This document shows positions 29,907 to 41,388 of a DNA stretch of 64,000 nucleotides, in pieces. Positions within the stretch are counted from its first letter, which is position 1; each line of letters starts with the position of its first letter. The notes below the pieces were generated by a model. It was not told the origin of the DNA. It did not search any database and saw only the letters and a list, made by a program, of their open reading frames with translations. This stretch comes from Myrica gale. Lineage: Eukaryota; Streptophyta; Magnoliopsida; Fagales; Myricaceae. Where the stretch lies: positions 5,582,501 through 5,646,500 of the forward strand of contig OZ005617.1 in assembly GCA_963930655.1 (NCBI GenBank). Direction: 5' to 3'. The translations under genes and the position numbers were made by a program.

Positions 29907-30315
29907 AAGAAAGAAGGGTTAAATACACTTTGCAACCTCCAATTTTTGAGGTCTTGACACTTTGCACCCCGATCTATTATTTTTGTCACATTGCACCCAC
30001 CAATTATTGATTTCAGACACTTTACACCCTCCCTTAAAATTTTCGGTTAATTTAGATGGAAAATAATTTTTTGATGTGTGAAATAACAATTTTGTCCCCT
30101 TTTTTTTGGAGTGACCATTTTATAAGGGTAAAATTGTAATTTTGGGACCAAAAATTAAATTTCTATCCAAATTGACTAAAAATTTTAGCAGAGGGTGTAA
30201 AATGTTTGAAATTAATAATATGTAGATGCAATGTGACAAAAATAATAGATCGGGGTACAAAGTGTCAAGACCCCTAAAGTTGGAGGGTGCATAATGTATT
30301 TAACCAAAGAAAGAA
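29907..30315. mobile_element. Mutator-like MITE, 9-bp TSD
   Basis: AAGAAAGAA flanks it at 29907-29915 and 30307-30315. The ends GGGTTAAATACACTTTGCA and, reversed, TGGTTAAATACATTATGCA begin long inverted arms that almost meet. It is about 390 bp with no coding capacity. A related fragment occurs at about 33425-33600. Confidence 0.8.
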
Positions 30316-30323
30316 AGATATTC

Positions 30324-31210
30324 CTACGTCATTATTTTTTTATTTTTTTTCTTGACAACATTGGAACATTTTATTGCTATTTGGTTATCCATTGTCACAT
30401 ACAATAATATCTCTCTCGAGAGTCTAAGTTAATACGCTCACAATGTCTATCAGTTGCGCTCAAATTAGCGAGAAAATGTGCCATGAAATTTTCCTCTCTA
30501 GGGGTCCACAAAAACTTCCAGTTTTGGTGCTCAACTAACATCTTCCGAATGCTGGTGATTTCACTATCAATCTGCCAGTCAGGGGAGATAAGATTATCCG
30601 TAACTTGCTGCCACACCACAAGTGAATCCCCTTCAATCATGATCTCAGAATCTCCTTGGTCAGATGCAAGGTTACATGCTAGAAGCGCTGCTAAAGCTTC
30701 GCCTTTCAGTAGATTGCTCCCTTGACGCCGACGGGGAAAGCCACGGGCTTCAACAATTATGCCAAGACTATTTCTACACAGCCACAAAGCACATGACATT
30801 CTCCTGAACAGCAACGACATAGTTAATTTTCAGTTGACCAACTGAGGGTGGGTGCCACGAAGCAATTCTTTTCTTCACTTTCCATGCCTCCCGATGGTCC
30901 ACATATCTACGGTTGACGTCCTTGATCATCACCGCAATACTTGGTTCAAGATTCTCATGGATCACATGTTTCAAGTGCACGATATCGTGTCAATAATAAT
31001 GACAGCAAAGAGCATAAAATCTGCCCATTGCTCTCTGTCCCTGAACGGCATGTTGCTGAGATTTAGAATGAACTTCACCCACTTTGTGATTGGATCCTGC
31101 GAGAAGACTACCGGATTAAAGGGCCATGGACTTTCGCGCAACAAAAGTCTACTGAAGTGGCGTCCCAGAAATAGATGAGTAGCAGTCTCTTCCACCTGGC
31201 TACGTCATTA
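30324..31210 (-). mobile_element. 5'-truncated LINE with reverse-transcriptase zinc-binding and RNase H remnants
   Basis: CTACGTCATTA is present at 30324-30334 and 31200-31210, an 11-bp TSD. A T-rich run just inside the left end is the poly(A) tail of a minus-strand insert. Read on the minus strand, frames at 31195-30971, 30980-30774 and 30820-30395 give in order a zf-RVT-like end (HLFLGRHFSRLL), a linker (PPSVGQLKINY) and an RNase H-like domain (LKGEALAALLACNLA, IEGDSLVVWQ, FLWTPREENFMAHFLANL). The frames are broken relative to each other, so the copy is dead. Confidence 0.85.
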
Positions 31211-31712
31211 ATCAGCAATAAAAAAACGCCCAGAATAGACATGCAATTGATTAGACAGCTAGCTCCTATATACGTACGCTGCTACTAAGGCTACATGATA
31301 TCCTTTATTTTCCTCTCTATATAACTCCTCTGTCTCACCGGGAGCTGCCCAATATTGTGTAGTGTTAATTGATGTGTTTTAAACACTTATAGTTTGAACG
31401 GAGCCTGCAGAAATTCATGCCTGAGGCCGGGTCCGGCTTCCTACATATATAATAAGTAAATATTTTTATAACTTTGTTATGTGATATAGTATATATGGAT
31501 ATAATAGATATCTTAAAAACGCTTTAAGATGCACAAAAGATGGTAAATAAGGTCAGTGGCTATAAAGATACGTAGTGCATTGTTGTGATAGTTATCCATA
31601 AGGATCGGGAATTTTAGACAACGTACGGTCTTCTCTATGGAAACCAAAATTTAGTCTATTAATTAAGTGTTTTGTTAACGTCGTTTTCAGAGAAAATAGA
31701 AAGTTGATGAAA
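31211..31712. other. Intergenic, nothing recognised
   Basis: AT-rich spacer between the LINE and the next hAT element. Confidence 0.4.
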
Positions 31713-33173
31713 ATTAGAGACAGTGGCGGAACCAGTAATGCAATCGAAGGGGGGCAAACTCTTAAGGAAAAATGACAAAAACAATTACTACGTAATACAA
31801 AAAAATGTCTTAAGAGTTAAAATATCAAAAATTAAGGACTAAAAATATTGAAATACACGTACCGTACTATTTGATGATACTGAGAGGTGACATTTTCTGA
31901 AAACATTGTAAAATAGCTTCGTTCTCAATAGTTTCAAAAAATTTCCTCTCGATATATACCACCATAAAATCATTCATTCATCTTTCATCTTATTACGCAA
32001 GTCAGTTTTGATAAACTTCGTTACAGAGAACACTCTCTCAACGATTGTAGTCACAACTGGTAAGACCAATGCTAACTCAATAAGTTGATAAACCAGTGAA
32101 TATAGAGTATGTTTTATTGTCTCAACAATCTTCACAGCAAGACCACCAACATCTTGAAGCCTAGAAAAAGCATCATGACTTCTCACATCATAAATGTAGT
32201 TTCGAAGTCGATCTCTAAGTACCACCCGATCTCTAAGTACAACCCGATCAATTGCTGAGAAATCTTCTGGATAAACCTCGGCAAGACGAAATAATTTAGC
32301 ATGACCAAATGCTAGACATGAGTTTCTTGGATCAATACATGCTATATAAATAAGTAACTATGTACTTGCTTATGTGAAATAATGATCCATCTCTTGAGCG
32401 ATCAAATCAATAACTTGGCAAAACACTTCCACACGAAAACAATGAAAATAAGTAATTGTTTGCCCTCCACGCCGGGCCCGAAATCACTGATCTTTGACCT
32501 GCCAAAAATCGGGTTGAGTTGCTTGTTTTGTGGCTGGTGTTGCCTAAGAGGAGGCGCTCGAGCCCAAAGTCGGTGATTATGGGCTCCATGTTAGTGTTTA
32601 GGAGGACATTACTGGGTTAATGGAACCATAAATGTGTTTCTTCTCGTGGATGTAGGTCAGTTCTCGGGACTACTCCTTTCGCTATCTTTAACCGGACCTC
32701 GAGAGGTAGATGAAATGGTGATGAGTCGGATTTCCCTGAATTTAAGAAGAAATAAACATGATAAATTACAATTTACAAGTGCACCTGCGTTTTCCTCATG
32801 TACTGTTATTTATTTTCTTTTCCCCTTACCTAAAATCTGAATTTTATTTTGTTCACCAAAAAATTTTAATTTGGGCCCATCAAAATAGTGTTGGTCAGTA
32901 CGCACTTTAAGGTAACAGCAGCAAAACAGTTAGATCTGGTCTTTCATTAACTAAACCTCCAGAGTATCGGTTGATAGGTAGTGGGGAAGCAATATATTCT
33001 TTGACTCAGCTGCTATTTTCTTAAGCCAAGCAGTATTTGAGGATGTATTAAATTTCTTAGGGGGGCTGCCCATATTAAAAAAATAAAAAATAAAATTTTT
33101 TTCAGATATTTTTCAGGCGATGGGGGGCGACTGCCCCCCATTGCCCCAGGCTAGATCCGCCTGTGATTAGAGA
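31713..33173 (-). mobile_element. Degenerate hAT element with dimerisation-domain remnant, 8-bp TSD
   Basis: ATTAGAGA lies at 31713-31720 and 33166-33173. Termini are CAGTGGCGGAACCAG (from 31721) and, reversed, CACAGGCGGATCTAG (to 33165). On the minus strand at 32225-31974 a frame contains LALVLPVVTTIVERVFSVTK and IKTDLRNKMKDE, the C-terminal hAT dimerisation region as found in ZMYM1-like plant transposases. The rest of the transposase is missing, and an unrelated stretch lies at 32380-32840. Confidence 0.88.
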
Positions 33174-33607
33174 GTTTAAAGGAACTTAATAAAATGGAGG
33201 AAAGATCAAACATTATATATATGTGTGTGTGTATGTTTAAATAGCTTTATGTTTATATTTTACAAACTTTTTATTCTAAAATAATTGAATTTTAAGAAAA
33301 TTTTTAGACTTTACTCTAAATTACATACATGAAAGATTGGAATTGGTATGAGATTTAGTAAATCTGTTGGTGATCGTAAATATCTATTCGTCCAAAAAGT
33401 TTATCATATTTTTAGGAGATATACATCTTATTGCAGGAGTGTGGACATTTTACACTTCAATCTATTATTTTTGTCACATCCCATCTACATTTCAGACACT
33501 TTGAACTCTCTATTATTCTTGAACGGAAGATAATTTTTTGTCGCCAAAATGACAGTTTTATTCCCATAATTGTTTTTTACAGTGACCTTTTTTGGGTAAA
33601 CATAAAG
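33174..33607. other. Spacer with a MITE fragment
   Basis: About 33425-33600 resembles one arm of the Mutator-like MITE at 29916-30306 (CTATTATTTTTGTCACAT and TTTCAGACACTTT). No gene. Confidence 0.45.
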
Positions 33608-34481
33608 TAGGGGTGGGTACCGAAATTTGAAATAATTGGATTCCTATTTCCAGTCCGGCAAATGCCAAACTTCCGGCAATCCCGGTATCGGAATCACTGT
33701 ACCGGATGCCGGAATTCCGACAGTGATATATGGGTTGATTTTTGGGCCCATTTTGGGCCTAAAATATTAATTTTTGGGCGTATTAGTTATTACACAATTT
33801 GATTTTTAAAGATGGATGTTGGATCCAAAATGGCAAAATTTAGTTCGATGTTGGATCCAATACTTTTTTATTCATTTACATATTACAATTCTATAATTGA
33901 AGATTGCATTAAATTAATAAATCACATACATACATTAATAAAAGAAAAATGATACAAAATTGCAAATGACAAATTTACAAATTACAAATAAACATATAAA
34001 TAAAATCTACAAATAACAAATTTACATTCTAAAAAAATCTACAAATATTAAAAATTGGATAGTTGAATTGAATAGAATAAAATGTTGGTCATTTAATCAA
34101 AACATACTATCATATGATTATGGTACTGTTAGTTTTGTATGACCTTTTTATTTTTGCCCATAGTATTTAATGACCAACTACAAAAGATTGGTCAGTAATG
34201 AGTAAACTAATTTACATTTTAACTAATGCATAACATAACACCTAATTGATTACTTTCCATTTTTCCAAAACAATGAAACATCACCATATCAAAATGATCA
34301 ACTTTACAAAATTATGAAATATGTGCACAACAAAGAGTGTTTAGAAAAAAAAGAACATTACATAAAGAACAACACTATGTCCATCATTAAAAAAATATCA
34401 AATCCAAAATATAATTGTTTATTTTTATTGCATACTCATAGTAAATAAAGAACAAAATATAACACACCCCGAAAATCAAAA

Positions 34482-34730
34482 TTATTGGAGACAGAGAGGT
34501 TCCAAAATCATCCAATACATATCCTCCTGATAGGCTAAACAACCGTTCAAGTGAGACCTCGTACTGGAGGCCCTTTGACGGGTGTGGTGAACCCCAACCG
34601 CGTTATTATAATAGTTGCATTTTGTCATTAGTTTCTCTGGATCAATCACTTTTTTGTCCCTTGTGAAATGATCCCACATGAGAGACGGTTGAGAAACTTT
34701 TATCCTCTTTGGGAGAGGTGGCGTTGACAC
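34482..34730 (-). pseudogene. hAT transposase fragment (BED zinc finger)
   Basis: The frame reads SLMWDHFTRDKKVIDPEK, then KCNYYNNAV, then ARASSTRSH-like STRSHLNGC. This matches the shape of BED fingers (W-x-x-F, C-x-x-C/Y, then H-x(3-5)-C), although one ligand position appears to be Tyr. The catalytic part is not adjacent; the CACTA insertion lies downstream on this strand's far side. It is presumably the N-terminus of the outer element's own transposase. Confidence 0.6.
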
Positions 34731-35460
34731 ATCAACATCACCCCCAACTTGATGAGTCGGCTTCTCATCAATAATAGGGGAGGAAGCATCGATTCATACT
34801 TGGGGGCGTGATGTCGGTGAGTCAACCGAAGGAGTAGAAGAAGAAGTAAACAGATCCACCTGAGAAAACAAAAAGTTTTGAAAAAAAATTATAAGATTTT
34901 AATCCCCTAAAATACTCAGACTCTAGTAGTCATTTTAAAACTTCATAATAGTCATTTAAAAAAATAAAATAGAAACCAAACATTAAATTAAATTAAACAT
35001 ACACTACAAAAAAATCACCTTTAGCAGCGGTCGGAAACCGTTGCTAAAGGTCAAAAAATCGCTGCTATAGGTCCATCGCAGTAGATCTATAGCAGCGGTT
35101 TTAGCGACCTCGGGTCTATAGCGGCGGTCGAACCACATTTGACACTTTCTTTGGCCAACATTTTTTTGAATGTTTTTCGCCACATAGGTCAGCTCATTTT
35201 TTTTTTGAATTTTTTTTCGTATGTGCCAACATTTTTAAAATGCCACTAATTTTTTTCTATACATGTTTTTTTAATCGGTGATACAAATTTATTTTAATAA
35301 TCATAATTCATTGGATTTAAAAGCTTAAAGAATAAGGATAATAGAACAAAATATATTTCTTCATTGATTAATAATATTTTACAACAAACACAAGAATCTC
35401 TAATGTTCATCATTGAGAGTCAGCTATGCATACTCTGATTTTGCTGAAATATTCTAATGT

Positions 35461-35709
35461 TCACAGCTCCAATGCTAAATATGCTAACAAAGTAACTGCT
35501 TCAGCAAGCTGTTCATCTGATTGAAGATCAGAGGACTCCACAATCTTTGGTACAAAATTAGCAAGCCTTTTTGCATGTTCTTTGGAAAATTTAACACCTT
35601 CCTTCCAGTTTACATGGTATAGAGCAGAAGCAAATGGCTGGATGACGAGAGCCTCTTGAGGGTTATTTACCAATGCCAAGTGAAAATCCAACAGACCGAT
35701 CCTGTCCAA
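35461..35709 (-). pseudogene. Captured exon of an unidentified gene
   Basis: A frame of 82 codons reads GLLDFHLALVNNPQEALV, then HVNWKEGVKFSKEH, then LQSDEQLAEAVTLLAYLALE before a stop. Composition is protein-like and strikingly well kept, and its upstream edge fits an acceptor. I do not recognise the family. It lies in the CACTA element with the same orientation as the other captured pieces. Confidence 0.5.
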
Positions 35710-36568
35710 AAACGACCATTAGTGTAAAGATACGAAAACATACACATTCTCTTTCAAGCCAAAATTCGGAAAGAAGAACATATTATTCTGTAAATTAACA
35801 AGTCAGCATGGATCACACGGTTGTTTGCCCCCATTCACAAACAACTTACTACTGCTGCTTCCATTTGGTAATTGCTCTGGGTAATGAATGATTTCCTAAC
35901 CATGCATCTATCATTGAAACAGGAAATAAACAGTTTTTTGACAGGAAGTTTGTCATTTAAATGAGAAGGCAACACGTTTATTGGCAAGATAATCATACAG
36001 GATGCAGTTCCGAACTGGAGTATCACATGCCTAGCAAATCTTTAGCTTAAAGTATGAGCTGAAGATTGCACGAGAGGGTGGTGCTGAAGTCTCTGCCAGA
36101 GCTTAAAACAATCTCTTCACCTTGTCATTTACTTTGTGCCAAGACCCACACCCCCAAACCCTCCATCGGTAAGCTTGTTTTGCTTCTCCCAACCAACTTA
36201 GAGGTTTCATATAATCAATTAAACCATACCACGTAAATCATCAACAGTGGCTTTTACAAGCAGAAGTGGAAGAAATTTTTGAACAAAAATACTAAAAAAT
36301 TCTCAAATTCAAGAAAACTCGAGAAGTCGGGCAACTATCTCCTACTAACCAAGTTAGTGATTGTCACACTATAATGATATTAGGTATATAATTATAAAAG
36401 AGAAAATACATTGTTGGCTCACCACAAACTGCAGTCAGAAGGTCGATCACAAGTAACCAATTTATCCATATGAAAGAATAATTGCTGCTCAAAAGAAAAG
36501 TGAACATATTAGGAGTAAGATAATGGAAGGAAAACAAGAAAATTGCTCTTGACACATTCTAGACCAAT

Positions 36569-38495
36569 TTAAATTCAGGAAATTTAGCAGTTTAGTCCTT
36601 GAGTTTTACACCCTTTTACTTTTTAGTCCTTGAATTTAATTTTTTCAAATTTTAGTCCTTGAGTTTGCATTTTTTGACGAAATGGTCATTCCGTCAGGAA
36701 TCCGTTAGTTTCCCTAACGGAAGGCCACTTCAGCTGCTGATGTGACCGGACTTTAAGACTCACCGTTTTGTACGGTTTCGTTTGTTTTTGAACCTCGGAT
36801 TTTGTAATCTCATCAACTTCTGCTTTCTCCAACTCATGTTCACCAGTTTCTTAAGTTTGCTCGCTCCTTACTTGTATCACAGATTCCTGAACTTCTTTTA
36901 GTGCTTTGCTAGTGACTGTAGTAACTTCATCCTGCTTTCCCTCCACATGCCCGCTTTTACATTCTGCTCTCCTTTTTCACCCTCAGTGACCACTTCAACA
37001 TCTGTACTAGTGTTCTCTCGCTCCGTTTTTTTCTCTTCTAATAGAGTCTGAACACTAGAAGTTGCAAGCTTCTCGTTGTTCAAAGCCTGGACTTTCTCCT
37101 CCATCACAGTGTCAAGCTCAGACTTTAGGCAGTCAACCTTTTTGGCCATTGCAGAACTTTCTTCCTTGGTCATACTAAGACGATGTTCTGATTCCTCAAG
37201 ATCCTTTCTGTCGACTACCAATTGAAATTTCCAACAATCCCACTTTCTCTTTTAGAGAAGCAATTTCAGATTCTGCATCATCCAATAAGTGGTTGTTCCC
37301 CTCCAGTTGTTTCATGACTATGTGCGTAAGATTCTGCCATCTTTGTAGCTTCTTGGTCAACGTTAAGCTGCTCAATAAAAGCCTCTTTTTCTATAAACGT
37401 TTCCTCTATGCCTTTCACTTTCTCAAGTTATTGTTTCAAAGAGTCTATCTCTGATTCAAGCTTCAACACCACCTGGTTGTTTTCACTTGCCTGAGTTTCA
37501 ACCTTTGAGTCAAGCAAGACCTTTAACTGGGTTAACTCAGCCGAGAGAATCTCCACTTTCTCAGCGTGAATCTCTGCTATCTTAGTCGCATCGTTAGCGT
37601 GGCTCAGTGCCTGGTTCTTTGCATCAAATGTCATGGTCAGTTCATGCTTTACTCTTTTGAGCTTCCTTGTTGGTTAGAAGCTGTTCAGAACCAACGAGAA
37701 AACCAGCTTCTTCCTCTTGGATAGTTTCCACTTCCTTCGAAAGTGGGCTATCCTCCATTTCGGCCAAAGGCCCTGCGTCTGTTACTGTATCAGTCTCGAC
37801 ATTTTTCTTTGTCTCAACCAGCTCAAATGCTTTCTCGACTTACGTAGTAAGTTCAGGTTTCATAGAAAGCAAGGCATTGCAGTTTCATAGAAGAGGAGCG
37901 TGCGAAAGAAAAGGTAGAAAGGAGGAGAAGGAGAAGAGTGAGAGAAAGCTACAGAGGATGGGCAAGGAAACGATAAAATATAAATAATATAGTAGTAGGG
38001 ATGTGGGAGTGAGTGGGCACCCAGATCGGAGTTGCAGACGGCAGCAACTGTCGGTAAAGCTTTGCCCAGCGACGGTGGAACTAGAGAAGGCGACGTCAAG
38101 ATCTGCTGCGATATGGGTTCTATCGGGGATTTAGGGTTCTAAATAAAATGAGGGATTTAGGGTCAAGATCAACAACCGGGTTTAAAATCAGACGTTCTGA
38201 ACATTCAAAACAAACAAAGTGTCTTTAGTTTTTTTATTAGTTTAAAATTTCAGGCAAATTAAACGGTGACGTTTTTCTTTGTCTACCTTTTTTTCAAAAC
38301 AGTGAGTGTTGAAGTTCGGCCACGTCAGTAGCTGAAGTGGCCTTCCGTTACGGAAACTAACGGATTCCTGACGGAAGGATCATTTCGTCAAAAAATGCAA
38401 AATCAAGGACTAAAATTTGAAAAAATTAAATTCAAGGACTAAAAAGTAAAGGATGTAAAACCCAAGGACTAAACTGCTAAATTCTCTTAAATTCA
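36569..38495 (-). mobile_element. Pack-MULE nested in the CACTA element, 9-bp TSD
   Basis: TTAAATTCA is duplicated at 36569-36577 and 38487-38495. The element (36578-38486) has terminal inverted repeats of about 160 bp: left GGAAATTTAGCAGTTTAGTC, right reversed GAGAATTTAGCAGTTTAGTC. The arms stay aligned through the words CGTCAGGAATCCGTTAGTTT and GGAAGGCCACTTCAGCT. Between the arms is a piece of a host coiled-coil gene rather than a transposase. TIR length and TSD fit Mutator-like elements. Confidence 0.9.
36898..37660 (-). pseudogene. Captured fragment of a WEB-family coiled-coil gene
   Basis: The minus-strand frames read [40 protein letters not shown] and [12 protein letters not shown] (37640-37428), then VDRKDLEESEHRLSMTKEES, LKSELDTVMEEKVQALNNEK and SSVQTLLEEKK (37221-36898). 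These match, in order, blocks of plant WEB family proteins such as At5g16730/At3g02930 (recalled from the family). Stops and a frame change separate the blocks and the middle of the protein is missing. An acidic run continues upstream to about 37860. It lies wholly within the Pack-MULE. Confidence 0.82.
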
Positions 38496-38608
38496 TAATG
38501 AAGTAGAGTCGACCAATCATTTGTGAGCAAATGGATATACACACCATAAAAAACTGGTCCATAAGCCCGCATATAGTTCAACTTCAATCAGATCAATCTT
38601 TTTGCATA

Positions 38609-38990
38609 CCCTCATTGATGCAGCAGTGAAGTAGCCAAGCTCTGCAAACATAGCTTATGTTCCTGCAGTTGACATTAAAGGCCTACAACAATTAACAAGA
38701 GCATAACTTAATGAACCAGAAGACATCTTGAAGATCATATTTACCGGTAGCACAGAGAATTATTCCTCCAAGAGAAATCCAACCATCTTTTCCAGTGTCC
38801 TTAAAGAACTTGTAAATATAATAGGGAGAAAGAGCCTGGTATACAGTTGAATTCCACACAATCGTTGTAGACCCCAACAATAGCGATCAACAGTGACCAT
38901 AGAATCATAATGGGAGCAAACATAAATGCCACCTTGCGGCCGCCCCGGTGTTGCAAGACAGAAACCACAACCAATAAAACATAGGCCATA
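38609..38990 (-). pseudogene. Captured exons of a HAK/KUP/KT potassium transporter
   Basis: Minus-strand pieces read QHRGGRKVAFMFAPIMILW, then [18 protein letters not shown] and [19 protein letters not shown] (38990-38745), a one-base shift lying between the first two. After an intron, exon 38662-38609 reads ACA TAA GCT ATG TTT..., that is T-stop-AMFAELGYFTAASMR, where transporters have TEAMFA. This is the conserved loop and helix region of plant K+ transporters. The stop and the shift show that it is not functional. Confidence 0.85.
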
Positions 38991-39295
38991 ACAATGACAA
39001 CACCTGTGGAATTACTCGAGGGTTATTTAATTGAATGAAAGGTCAAGAAAAGATAGTAAATAGGATGGACACATTATTGCTAGGAGAAACATGTTTAAAA
39101 CTTAGGGAAAATGAAATCTTTTCATATGCAAGAAACATACAATTCTAGAATATCCCCCAGCCCTTTTTTCCTCTCTTCCCCCTGTCTGTACCTTTTCAGT
39201 ATCACTGAAAGGATCTGAAATCAAATCTATATTACTCGCATCCTACCAATGAAGTTGACCGAACAATATTCTTTCGTATATTTTTACATACCCGT

Positions 39296-39580
39296 TATAT
39301 GGGGAGCTGCTTCCGCCAAACCCAGGAATCAAGTAATCGAAATCGCTTTCACTCTTCACTGATCTATTCTGGCTTGAACTCATCGAGTGTGCCTCTCTTC
39401 CACCCAAATTCCCTAACAGATCCCCAATTGGAGCACTATGTTTCGGCGACGTGGCAAAAGACGCAAGCACATCGTCATTATTCACAGAATCGGAACTCTT
39501 CAGCCCAGGCATTCCACCAAAAAATGGAGAATGAACTTGACCATCTGCTAGATCTGCTTGGATACATCGGCGTCGTTCAT
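39296..39580 (-). pseudogene. Captured V-ATPase subunit E first exon fused to an auxilin-related piece
   Basis: From the ATG at 39580 the minus strand reads MNDADVSKQI-stop-QMVKFI, the N-terminus of V-ATPase subunit E (family form MNDADVSKQIQQMVRFI), with one Gln codon changed to TAG. A 5' UTR-like stretch precedes it. Six codons after the stop the sequence becomes, in another frame, SPFFGGMPGLKSSD, DDVLASFATSPKHSAPIGDL and FDYLIPGFGGSSSP, which resembles auxilin-related (J-domain clathrin-uncoating) plant proteins. The join is direct. It lies inside the CACTA element, next to its subterminal repeats. Confidence 0.8.
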
Positions 39581-41066
39581 TTTCGCTGGTCACAAAAATG
39601 TGAATCGAAAACAAAGATCCGAGAGTGATTGAGGAACTAGAGATATGTTCGGTTTGAGTAAAAATGGTAGGATTTTAGAGAAGTTGTGAATATTTATGTT
39701 GAATAATTTTTTATTGGTGTTTGTGTAAAGTGGAGAGAGAAATGATTTGATGTAATTTTTTAATAAAAAAATATTGGAGTGATGTGAAAAAATATAGAGG
39801 AAATTTATATTGAATAAAAAAGTAAAAAGTTATTGGAGATTGTGTAAAATGTATTGGTGTTTGTGTTTGAAATCTGAATATGTTCGGTGGTAGTTTTATG
39901 AATGTATTTGAATCCTGAAAAAATGTAGGAAACGAATATAAACTAGATTTGATTAAAGGCGTGCGGGCAGATTAAAAGGAAAGTGAAACAAGTTTAATGA
40001 CTTTAGCAGCGTTGTTGTTAAAAAACGCTGCTAAAGCTGTAACCTACAGCGGCGGTCACACTGACTGCCGCTGTATACACCTAATTTCTAGCGGCGGACA
40101 CACGACTTAAACCTTTAGCAACATTTTTTAACAAAAACTGACCGCCGCTAACACGACCGCTGCTAAATGGGGTATTTAGCGACTATTAGTGTGACCGCTG
40201 CTATAGACTTAAATTTTTGCTGCGTTTTAAAAAAAACATTGCTAAATGGGGTCTTTAGAGGCGATCGATGACCGCCGCTAAAAAGACTGTCGCTATAGGT
40301 TCTTTTTAGCAGCGTTTTTCCACAAACGCCGAAAATACACGCTTTAGCGGCGTTTTTTGTGACCGCTCCTATAAAGACCGCCGCTAAAGACATGTTTTTT
40401 TGTAGTGATACTCATACATTTTAAAACCAAATATTTCATTTCTCCAAGTTTATTGCATTCAAAATTTCAAATTTCATTTCTCCAAGCTTGTACATTTGTA
40501 ACCCTTTGTCAAATAATTTCAATTCTATTTTTGTTATTTCAAAACAATTTTTTCATAGAACATGTTGAAAAAAACACTAGTTCCTTTCTATTTTCAGTTT
40601 TAACTTTTACACAAATCAACAAAAATCGAAACAATCACCATCAAAACCGATTAAAAAAAACGTCCCACATAATTTTTTTTCCAAAACATACAAACGTACT
40701 ACTTTCAAAATCTCAAACATCAAATATTAAATTTTATTATTTTCAAAAAAAATTCTACATGCTGCACCACTATCGCAAAACAATCGATCAAGAAAATTTC
40801 AAACAGAATTTCAAATAGAATTGCATTAAAATATATACTCATACACAATTTCAAGTACAATTTTAAAACCAAATATCCAATCAAATAATCAATCATACCC
40901 ACTGTCCATCCTCCAATTGCAAATAGATTCACAACTTCAAACAAAACCAAATCCTCCAATCAAGCTCATATCCACAGTTTCACAACCTAATTTATACTCT
41001 AAAATTCTAACTAATGAACTACAATAAATAATTAACTAAATAAGTGAAATTTTTTTTACCTCAATG

Positions 41067-41169
41067 TTGATAGATTGTCATTTGTGAATTTGTATTGTGT
41101 CGTGCGTAGTCAATGCACTGCATTGACTACGCACGACACAATACAAATTCACAAATGACAATCTATCAA
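41067..41169. repeat. Perfect palindrome, two 51-bp arms around one base
   Basis: Arms 41067-41117 and 41119-41169 are exact reverse complements with C41118 between them. The outer bases are TTGATAGATT and AATCTATCAA, the centre AATGCA C TGCATT. Neither arm resembles the terminal repeats of nearby elements. Confidence 0.95.
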
Positions 41170-41388
41170 TCTTGTAACCTGCACTAAAAAAATTAATTAG
41201 TTAACAGATAATGAAATGACGAACAACTGATTCTAATGAAAATGAAATTGAAAAAAATTTACAAAAAATTAAACAGAGAGGTAGAGATGGCAGAGACGTC
41301 GTTCGAAAGAAAGAGATAGAGAGAGAGAGGCAGCGGCCTTGGCCTTCGACAGCGTCACGGCAGAGGGACTGGAAGTGAGGGAGACAGT

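Larger units (their letters stand above)
35002..40407 (-). mobile_element. Complete non-autonomous CACTA (En/Spm) element carrying host gene pieces, TSD ATA
   Basis: It begins CACTACAAAAAAATCACC and ends TTTTTTTGTAGTG, whose reverse complement is CACTACAAAAAAACATG. The 3-bp duplication ATA is at 34999-35001 and 40408-40410. Subterminal zones (35022-35140 and 39990-40390) are arrays of TTTAGCAGCGGT and TAGCGGCGGTC words in both orientations. No TNPA/TNPD-type transposase was seen. Host-derived pieces all read on the minus strand: V-ATPase subunit E first exon plus auxilin-related (39580-39296), HAK/KUP transporter (38990-38609) and an unidentified exon (35709-35461). A Pack-MULE sits inside. 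Confidence 0.9.
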
